Source: an uncultured Clostridia bacterium
Lineage (GTDB): Bacteria > Bacillota > Clostridia > Christensenellales > CAG-138
Reading direction: 5' to 3'
Assembly: GCA_937913075.1 (NCBI GenBank)
Contig: CALEPU010000124.1
Span: 1 to 10,519 of the forward strand
DNA length: 10,519 nt
This document shows, one piece after another, positions 5,402 through 10,519 of this stretch (position 1 is its first letter; every line of letters starts with the position of its first letter). The translations under genes and the position numbers were made by a program. A model generated the notes under the pieces. That model was not told the origin of the DNA and did not search any database. It saw only the letters and a list, made by a program, of their open reading frames with translations.

Positions 5402-6151
5402 TTATATTATCAGCCCAACGGGACAATGGTCGCTGCCCATAACTTCCTTGTAGATGAGCGCGTCCTTGATATTCTCCTTAAACCTCTCGCTCGTCAAGAA
5501 GTAATCAATGCGCCAGCCGACGTCCTTCTCCCTTGCGTGGAACATATAGCTCCACCAGGTGTAAGCCGCCGTATCGGGGTACTTAAAGCGGAAGGTATCG
5601 GCAAAGCCGGAGCTTAAAAGCTCGGTCATCCTGCCGCGCTCCTCGTCGGTAAAGCCGGCGTTGCCGCGGTTGGACTTGGGGTTTTTAAGGTCTATCTCCT
5701 CATGAGCTACGTTCATATCGCCGCAGACTATAACGGGCTTGTCCGCATCGAGCTTTTTGAGGTAAGCGCGGAAGGCGTCCTCCCAGCGGCATCTATATTC
5801 CAGCCTCGTGAGCTCGCGCTGCGCGTTGGGCGTGTAGACCGTGACGAAACAGAATTCGCCCATGTCGAGCGTGATCACTCTGCCCTCATGCTCAAATTCG
5901 TCCTCGCCGCCCATGCCGTATATAACGGCGGCAGGCTCCCTCTTGGTGAAGACCGCCGTGCCGGAATAGCCCTTCTTATCGGCATAATTCCAGAAGGAGA
6001 AATACCCCTCGGGCGCAAAGTCTATCTGCCCCGCCTGGAGCTTGGTCTCCTGCAAGGCAAAAATATCCGCATCCTCTGCGGCAAAAAACTCCGCAAAGCC
6101 CTTGCCCATGCAGGCCCGCAGACCGTTTACGTTCCATGATATAAGCTTCAT
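5402..6151 (-). CDS. xthA: Exodeoxyribonuclease III (AP endonuclease)
   Basis: A 249-residue full-length ExoIII of the ExoA/XthA branch. It removes 3' blocking groups and nicks DNA 5' to abasic sites in base excision repair, using divalent metal. All landmark residues are present: N7 in WNVNGLRA, E35 in LQETK, Y106 in VYTPN, D145 and N147 in GDMNVAH, D216 in RIDYF, and D241-H242 in GSDHCPV. KKGYSGTA (59-66) is the usual family motif. The ATG is 4 nt after the TGA of the nucleoside kinase gene, and its ribosome binding site AGGTGA overlaps that stop, so the gene is the second cistron of that operon and has no promoter of its own that I can see. It ends at a long imperfect hairpin (5330-5400). 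Confidence 0.96.
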   Translation of the reverse strand: MKLISWNVNGLRACMGKGFAEFFAAEDADIFALQETKLQAGQIDFAPEGYFSFWNYADKKGYSGTAVFTKREPAAVIYGMGGEDEFEHEGRVITLDMGEFCFVTVYTPNAQRELTRLEYRCRWEDAFRAYLKKLDADKPVIVCGDMNVAHEEIDLKNPKSNRGNAGFTDEERGRMTELLSSGFADTFRFKYPDTAAYTWWSYMFHAREKDVGWRIDYFLTSERFKENIKDALIYKEVMGSDHCPVGLII

Positions 6152-6155
6152 ATAA

Positions 6156-7820
6156 TCACCTGTAAAAAGTATTCCCGCCGATGAACTCCCTCAAAACGGA
6201 TGTGGGCGGTATCTCGTCCTCGCAGTCGGCCTCTAAAAAGTAGTTGAGGTATTTGACTATGGAACGCGCCATGCAGTAATACTCGCTCTCGGGCGGCACG
6301 GTCAAAAGCAGGGGATACACATGCTTTTTCATTATGCAGGGCTCGTAGTGCAGAGTTGTATTTAAAATGACGTCCGCCTGCTCCTGATAGGGGAATATCC
6401 AGCGGCTCTCGCCCCGCCGCACGCTCGCCCACATGGAAAGCGTGCGCTCCATTGAGGCGCCGCGCGTCTCGTAATCGCGCACGAGACGGCGCAGAATGCG
6501 AAGGTCGGTAGTCCTGACTCGGTTGTGGTCGTCAAGGTTTATGGTAGCGAGAGCGCTCACGTATACTCGGAAGAGCTTGCTCTTGTCGATATCCTCGCTT
6601 ATCATGGCGGGATTGAGCCCGTGAATGCCCTCGATAATGAGGGGCTGATCGGCGGCGCAGCGCATCACCCTTCCCTCGGGCTTTGGCTTGCCCGTCACAA
6701 AATCGAACAGCGGAGTCTCGCATTCCTCGCCTGCCATCAAAAGCTTTAAGTCGTGATTAAATCTTTTTATATCGAGCGCCTCGATATGCTCGAAATCCAG
6801 CTCGCCGTTCTCGTCCCGGGGGCAGAACTCGCGGTCGGCATAGTAGTTGTCGAGCGATATCATTATGGGGTCGAGCCCCTCGGCACGAAGCTGAGTCGCG
6901 ATGCGGTTTGCGGAGGTCGTCTTGCCGCTGGATGAGGGTCCGGCGAGCAGCACGGCACGCGATCCGCTTTCTATTATCCTGTCGGCGGTGTAGGCGTACA
7001 TCTTCTCGTGCAGCGCCTCGTTGACCCTTATGAGCTCGCGCACGGAGCCGTTCTGCACGCGAGTATTGAGCTCGTTTGCGGTCGAACAGGTCATAAGCCT
7101 GCCCCAACGGTCGCTTCGCAAATACACCTCGTGCATCTTTGGCGAGTTGATATAGGCGGCGGGTCTTGTCGGGTCCCCGCTGTCAGGCAGCAGCATAACG
7201 AGCCCGCCAGGCATATAGTGCAGACCGAAAACGGAAACGAAGCCCGTCGAGGGCGCCATCTCGCCGTAGAAATAGTCGATATAATCGCTGTATAAGGGGC
7301 AGCGGTAAACGTCAAAATAGCTGAACCTGCGCCACTTCAAAAGCTCCGCCTTGTCAAGCTGACCGTCTTCCTCGTAGTATTTCAGCGCCTCCTGTATGCC
7401 CATGCGCCTGCGCTCAAAGGGCAGATCGGCGGCGATCACCTCACGCATGGCGGCGTCAAGCTCCGTCATATCCTCTGCGGAAAACCCGGGCTCCTTATCT
7501 ATCGTGACGTAAAGCCCCGAGCCCAAGGAGTAGCGCACTATGACGCGCGCCTTTGGCCAGAGCTTCCTCACGCACATTATCAGTATGAATTGCAGAGTGC
7601 GCTCGTAAACCCTGCGCCCTTCCTCATCATCATAGTATAAAAGGGTGAGCACGGCGTCGTGGGTGGGCTTGTAGCCGAGGTTGAATATCTCGCCGCCAAG
7701 CCGCGCCGCAATGGGCCTGCGCCCCGCGCTTTCGTCATAAAGCCCGTTCTGCTTCAAACAATCGAGTATGGTCTGCCCCTGCGCTAATTCGCAGGCTGCG
7801 CCGTTCACAGTCAAGAGCAT
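6156..7820 (-). CDS. TGS-type nucleoside (uridine) kinase
   Basis: A 554-residue protein. ATG at 7820 follows AGGAG by 6 nt and starts the N-terminal ubiquitin-like TGS domain (MLLTVNG, about 1-60). Next comes a segment related to the second additional domain of threonyl-tRNA synthetases (about 65-250, with YRCPLYSDYIDYFYG). The C-terminal half is a P-loop kinase of the uridine kinase/phosphoribulokinase superfamily: Walker A GPSSSGKTT (294-302), SLDNYY (322-327), and LIIEGIHGLNP (394-404). This fusion of synthetase-like N-terminal domains to a uridine kinase is a known family in Firmicutes and Thermotogae; the activity expected is NTP-dependent phosphorylation of uridine or cytidine in pyrimidine salvage. 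The role of the N-terminal domains is not established. It is the first gene of an operon with xthA, 4 nt apart, read from a likely promoter at 8021-8049 with a leader of about 190 nt. Confidence 0.9.
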   Translation of the reverse strand: MLLTVNGAACELAQGQTILDCLKQNGLYDESAGRRPIAARLGGEIFNLGYKPTHDAVLTLLYYDDEEGRRVYERTLQFILIMCVRKLWPKARVIVRYSLGSGLYVTIDKEPGFSAEDMTELDAAMREVIAADLPFERRRMGIQEALKYYEEDGQLDKAELLKWRRFSYFDVYRCPLYSDYIDYFYGEMAPSTGFVSVFGLHYMPGGLVMLLPDSGDPTRPAAYINSPKMHEVYLRSDRWGRLMTCSTANELNTRVQNGSVRELIRVNEALHEKMYAYTADRIIESGSRAVLLAGPSSSGKTTSANRIATQLRAEGLDPIMISLDNYYADREFCPRDENGELDFEHIEALDIKRFNHDLKLLMAGEECETPLFDFVTGKPKPEGRVMRCAADQPLIIEGIHGLNPAMISEDIDKSKLFRVYVSALATINLDDHNRVRTTDLRILRRLVRDYETRGASMERTLSMWASVRRGESRWIFPYQEQADVILNTTLHYEPCIMKKHVYPLLLTVPPESEYYCMARSIVKYLNYFLEADCEDEIPPTSVLREFIGGNTFYR

Positions 7821-8014
7821 ACAGTTCTCCTCTCGGGGATATAGTTCATACTGACTTACGTCTAAACCGTTACCGTCTCGGGGCGTCTTTTCCTCCACGG
7901 CATTGCGTGCTCTGTTCAACGATGCGCTCCGGCATCGCCTCATTTCGCACGTCTTCGCCCTGCCGAAAAATACGTACCGATCCGTCAACAGTTTAGATGA
8001 GCGTTAGTATCAGT
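7821..8014 (-). other. Long 5' leader of the kinase-xthA operon
   Basis: With the promoter at 8021-8049, about 190 nt of untranslated leader precede the kinase. It contains a clear stem-loop with arms CGATGC/GCATCG (7920-7937). I tried to match known riboswitch cores and recognised none. Together with the two promoters it fills the 301-bp gap before the LRR gene; no further gene is seen there. Confidence 0.4.
7827..7831 (-). promoter_or_regulatory. Ribosome binding site deciding the kinase start
   Basis: AGGAG on the minus strand, 6 nt before ATG 7820. The frame stays open to a TTG at 7988, but that codon has no ribosome binding site, and the extra 56 residues are Arg-rich and precede the normal family start. 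Confidence 0.8.
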
Positions 8015-8020
8015 ATCCTT

Positions 8021-8049
8021 ATTATATAATAATCCGCTGAATTATACAA
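8021..8049 (-). promoter_or_regulatory. Promoter of the kinase-xthA operon
   Basis: Minus strand: TTGTAT (8049-8044), 17-nt spacer, perfect TATAAT (8026-8021). A second TATAAT lies at 8046-8041 but lacks a good -35 box. It is back to back with the LRR promoter. Confidence 0.55.
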
Positions 8050-8057
8050 TATCCGCC

Positions 8058-8086
8058 TTGACAAAACGCCGAGTAGAGTGTAACAT
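8058..8086 (+). promoter_or_regulatory. Promoter of the LRR protein gene
   Basis: TTGACA (8058-8063), 17-nt spacer, TAACAT (8081-8086). The start would be near 8093, giving a short leader of about 30 nt before the GTG codon at 8122. Confidence 0.7.
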
Positions 8087-8121
8087 TATATTCGTAAAAA
8101 TGTGTTTATGGGGGTGCGCTC

Positions 8122-9243
8122 GTGAAAAACCTCAGCAAGGAAACCAAGAAGAAGATAAAGCTCATCGCAGGGCTCGTGCTGCTTGCCGCTTTTTTTGCGG
8201 TCGGGCTGTATTTTACTCTGCGCAAAACTCCGGACTTCGAGTACCGCGCGGCGGACGGCGCAGTGACCTTGGAGCAGTACGTTGGCAAGGGGACGGAAGT
8301 CGTTATCCCCACAGAGCTTGACGGGCTGCCCGTTACCGCGATAGGGCGTTTCTGCTTCAGCGGATGCAGCGAGGTGACGAGCGTTGAGATACCCGAGAGC
8401 ATCCGTTCCATCAGCATTTACGCCTTTGAGGACTGCAAGGCGCTCACCCAAATCGAGCTGCCGCAGAGCCTTACGGAGATCGCCGCGGGCGCGTTTATGA
8501 ACAGCGGTCTGACGAGCGTCGAGATACCCGAGAGCGTTGCCGCGATACGCGAGTTTGCCTTCAAGGGCTGCGGGGAGCTTGAAAGCGTTTCCCTTCCCGA
8601 GGGGCTTCTGATAATCGAGCGCGAGGCGTTCGCCGGCTGCGCCAAGCTCAGCGGAGTCGAGCTGCCCGAGCTCATGGCTCAGGTCGGCAGCGGCGCCTTC
8701 ATGGGCTGCGCCTCTATCGAGAGCATAGTATTCCCCAACTTCACCACCTCTCCCGACAACGAGAACGACGAGCGTATAAGCGTCGAGCCCTTTACCTTTA
8801 AGGACTGCACCGCTTTGAAGACCGTGGAGCTGACGGGCGAGACCTATTGGATAGACGAGCAGGCCTTTGCCGGCTGTACCGCGCTGGAGCAGGTGATATC
8901 CGAGGGCGGCTGCTGGGTGGGCGAAAGGGCCTTTTCCGGCTGCACCTCTTTAAAGAGCTTTGATTTCGGCGGAGTTGACAACGGCTGGGTACGCGAATAC
9001 GCTTTTGAAAACTGCACCGCTCTCGAAAACGTCTTCTCTACCCGCAATCTGATGATAATTTACGAGGGCGCTTTCAGCGGCTGCTCCGCGCTCAAAGGAA
9101 TAGAGCTCGGCGGCAGGCTCGTTGAGATAGGCGACAAGGCGTTTGACGGCTGCAAGAGCCTTACCGTTTACGCCTCGGACGGGAGCGTCGGCGCCAATTA
9201 CGCAAGGCAGCACGGCATAACCGTGCGCGAGCTCGGCGCGTAA
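8122..9243 (+). CDS. Membrane-anchored BspA-like leucine-rich-repeat protein
   Basis: A 373-residue protein starting with GTG at 8122; the G-rich GGGGGTG about 6 nt upstream is a weak ribosome binding site. Residues 1-11 are Lys-rich, 12-33 form one hydrophobic helix without an obvious cleavage site, and the rest should lie outside the cell, tethered by this anchor. Residues 38-70 are the usual cap before these repeats (VVIPTELDGLPVTAIG). About twelve repeats of the Treponema/BspA type (LRR_5), 22-24 residues each, follow with consensus I..xAFxxCxxLxxVxIP, for example YAFEDCKALTQIELP. Repeat 6 carries an acidic insertion (PDNENDE). The end, ANYARQHGITVREL, is the standard C-terminal cap. Such proteins bind host or bacterial surface partners, but the ligand cannot be predicted. 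No sorting signal or repeat-linked domain is present. It is followed by a strong terminator (9266-9304). Confidence 0.9.
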   Translation: MKNLSKETKKKIKLIAGLVLLAAFFAVGLYFTLRKTPDFEYRAADGAVTLEQYVGKGTEVVIPTELDGLPVTAIGRFCFSGCSEVTSVEIPESIRSISIYAFEDCKALTQIELPQSLTEIAAGAFMNSGLTSVEIPESVAAIREFAFKGCGELESVSLPEGLLIIEREAFAGCAKLSGVELPELMAQVGSGAFMGCASIESIVFPNFTTSPDNENDERISVEPFTFKDCTALKTVELTGETYWIDEQAFAGCTALEQVISEGGCWVGERAFSGCTSLKSFDFGGVDNGWVREYAFENCTALENVFSTRNLMIIYEGAFSGCSALKGIELGGRLVEIGDKAFDGCKSLTVYASDGSVGANYARQHGITVRELGA

Positions 9244-9265
9244 GTTAAAAGCGGATCATGAAAAT

Positions 9266-9304
9266 AGGGGCTGCTGCGTTAACGAGCAATAGCCCCTTTT
9301 ATTT
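9266..9304. terminator. Rho-independent terminator after the LRR gene, probably bidirectional
   Basis: AGGGGCT (9266-9272) pairs with AGCCCCT (9291-9297), with an extra GCT/AGC pairing and a small bulge inside; TTTATTT follows. On the minus strand the same stem is followed by ATTTTCAT, so it can also stop the convergent histidine kinase transcript. Confidence 0.8.
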
Positions 9305-9325
9305 GTACGCGAGCATATTGCCCCC

Positions 9326-9360
9326 GCATCCGCAGGGCGGATATATCGCTGCGGGGATGC
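9326..9360. repeat. Imperfect hairpin sharing a core with the 5330-5400 hairpin
   Basis: GCATCCGCAG (9326-9335) pairs with CTGCGGGGATGC (9349-9360) apart from a two-base bulge. The loop carries CGGATATATCGC (9338-9349), also present on the minus strand at 5383-5372. There is no U-tract. It may be a dispersed palindromic element or an auxiliary terminator for the histidine kinase gene. Confidence 0.5.
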
Positions 9361-9394
9361 TGCATTTAGCGAATTGCAAGTGCTTTTATTTGTT

Positions 9395-10519
9395 TTAAGC
9401 TCTCTTTCCGGTCGGCTTGACCGCCTGTTTTAAAGTGAATGCGAATTCCGTGCCGTTTTCATCGGATTTAACGGTAAGGCTCTGCCCATGCTCGTCCATG
9501 ATAAGCTTTGCTATCGAGAGCCCGAGTCCCGTGCCGGATACGCCGTCGGGAGTGTGCGCCTTCTCCGCCTTGTAGAAGCGCCCGAAAATACGGGGCAGAT
9601 CCTCCGCGGGTATGCCTATACCGTTATCCTTTACGGTGACTGTTATCACGTGGCGGTCGGCGGCGCATGTTATGCCTACACTGCCGTTCTCACCCGTATA
9701 TTTTACGGCGTTGTCCACAAGGTTGTGGAGCACCTGCTGTATCCTCGCGGGATCGGCCTCGGCATAAAGGGGATGCTCCGGCAGGTCTATTTGCATATCG
9801 AGGGATTTTGCGGCGACGCGTGCCTCGAAGGTTAGCGCCGTCCTGCGGATAAGCTCAGAAATATCGAACGTCTCCGGCGTTATCTTATACTGTCCGGACT
9901 CTATCCTCGCAAGATCCAAAAGGTCGTTCACCATCACCGTCATGCGCTTGTTTTCATCGAGAACTATCTCGATATAAGCGTCCCTGTCCTCCGGAGGTAT
10001 GGTGCCGTCCGTCATGGCTTCAAGAAAGCCGCGCATGGAGGTGAGCGGCGACCGCAGCTCATGGCTCACGTTTGCGACGAAGGACCTTCTCGCCGCCTCT
10101 AACGTGTTGAGCTCGTCGGCCATGGCGTTGAAGGTATTCCCGAGCCTCGCCAGCTCATCGTCGCCCTTGAGGTTCGCCCTTCTTTCAAAATTGCCCTTGG
10201 TATAATCCTTTACGACGTCCGTCAGATGCGTTATCGGGCGGGTCACTCCTCTTACCAGCAGCATAACGAGCGGCACGGCTATGACCAGCGCCACTGCGGA
10301 GACCGTGGCGACCCCCGCGAAAACACTGCGTATGGAGCTGTTTACCCTTGTCATATCATAGTGAAAAAACAGTACCCCGAGCGTCTCTCCCTCCGCGTCC
10401 GTTATTGGGCGAATTACCGAAAGCGTGTCGAAGCCGGTGTATTTTGAAAGCAGACCGTATCTTAACAAGGGCTCGTCCATAGAGCGCGCAAGCTCGGAAT
10501 ACTCAAAAAGCTCCGCCGA
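9395..10519 (-). CDS. Sensor histidine kinase (PhoR/WalK-like), 5' truncated
   Basis: The frame is open to the window edge, so the N-terminal membrane helix and most of the extracytoplasmic sensor are missing; 374 residues are visible, numbered here from the first visible codon. The end of the outer domain (about 1-63, VIRPITDAEGETLGVLFF) is Cache-like. A membrane helix at about 65-91 leads into a HAMP domain (about 91-138). The dimerisation domain has phospho-acceptor His153 in NVSHELRSPL. The ATP-binding domain has N box NLVDNAVKYT (266-275), G1 DNGIGI (298-303), F box region FGRFYKAE, and G2 GTGLGL (329-334). All catalytic motifs are intact. It autophosphorylates and passes phosphate to a response regulator, which is expected just beyond the window because such genes usually precede the kinase. 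The signal is unknown. It converges on the LRR gene, with shared terminator structures between them. Confidence 0.95.
   Translation of the reverse strand, partial: SAELFEYSELARSMDEPLLRYGLLSKYTGFDTLSVIRPITDAEGETLGVLFFHYDMTRVNSSIRSVFAGVATVSAVALVIAVPLVMLLVRGVTRPITHLTDVVKDYTKGNFERRANLKGDDELARLGNTFNAMADELNTLEAARRSFVANVSHELRSPLTSMRGFLEAMTDGTIPPEDRDAYIEIVLDENKRMTVMVNDLLDLARIESGQYKITPETFDISELIRRTALTFEARVAAKSLDMQIDLPEHPLYAEADPARIQQVLHNLVDNAVKYTGENGSVGITCAADRHVITVTVKDNGIGIPAEDLPRIFGRFYKAEKAHTPDGVSGTGLGLSIAKLIMDEHGQSLTVKSDENGTEFAFTLKQAVKPTGKRA

Noticed and set aside
4548..5617. Short reading frames of 67-115 codons within the repeat array and over the xthA 3' end
   Set aside because: They translate the REP-like repeats or the antisense of xthA, resemble no protein family, and have no ribosome binding site.
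6156..7988. Kinase with a 56-residue N-terminal extension from TTG 7988
   Set aside because: There is no ribosome binding site, the composition is unlike the family, and a strong AGGAG precedes ATG 7820.
7821..8014. c-di-GMP-I or other known riboswitch in the kinase leader
   Set aside because: Isolated resemblance (CACGCA, CGGTAACGG), but the conserved core and order of helices are missing.

Overview
The window looks like a chromosomal segment of a Gram-positive, probably gut-dwelling anaerobe of class Clostridia (Oscillospirales/Christensenellales-like). The basis is moderately GC-rich coding sequence with frequent ATA (Ile) and AGC codons, strong AGGAG-type ribosome binding sites, a BlaI/BlaR1-type regulator pair, a TGS-type nucleoside kinase and a BspA-like leucine-rich-repeat surface protein. 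No species can be named from the sequence alone, and no phage, plasmid or CRISPR genes are present.

Layout. On the + strand, a 5'-truncated endonuclease/exonuclease/phosphatase-fold enzyme (1-488) is followed at once by a small bacterial PH-domain protein (499-933). A bidirectional terminator hairpin (979-1010) separates these from a minus-strand pair: a BlaI-type repressor (3872-4246) and a very long BlaR1-like M56 membrane protease (1038-3875) that overlaps it by 4 bp. The pair has a recognisable promoter with a palindromic operator (4271-4322). About 1.15 kb of gene-free DNA follows (4247-5401). It holds A/T tracts, a heptamer repeat and a dense array of REP-like palindromes (4526-5276), which resolves into roughly 90-bp inverted-pair units. 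A second minus-strand operon encodes a TGS-type uridine/nucleoside kinase (6156-7820) and exodeoxyribonuclease III (5402-6151). It is read from a likely promoter at 8021-8049 through a leader of about 190 nt. A divergent promoter (8058-8086) drives a membrane-anchored LRR protein (8122-9243). A convergent, 5'-truncated sensor histidine kinase (9395 to the window edge) ends the window.

How the genes may work together. BlaI and the M56 protein form an autoregulated signalling pair, but the protease carries no visible penicillin-binding sensor. Its extracellular part is a tandem duplication of a domain of about 230 residues, the first copy starting with a calcium-loop-like DxDxDG motif, plus a small C-terminal module, so its ligand is probably not a beta-lactam. 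The kinase/ExoIII operon is housekeeping (nucleotide salvage and DNA repair). The histidine kinase very likely has its response regulator just outside the window. The most unusual parts are the M56 sensor architecture and the REPIN-like array.
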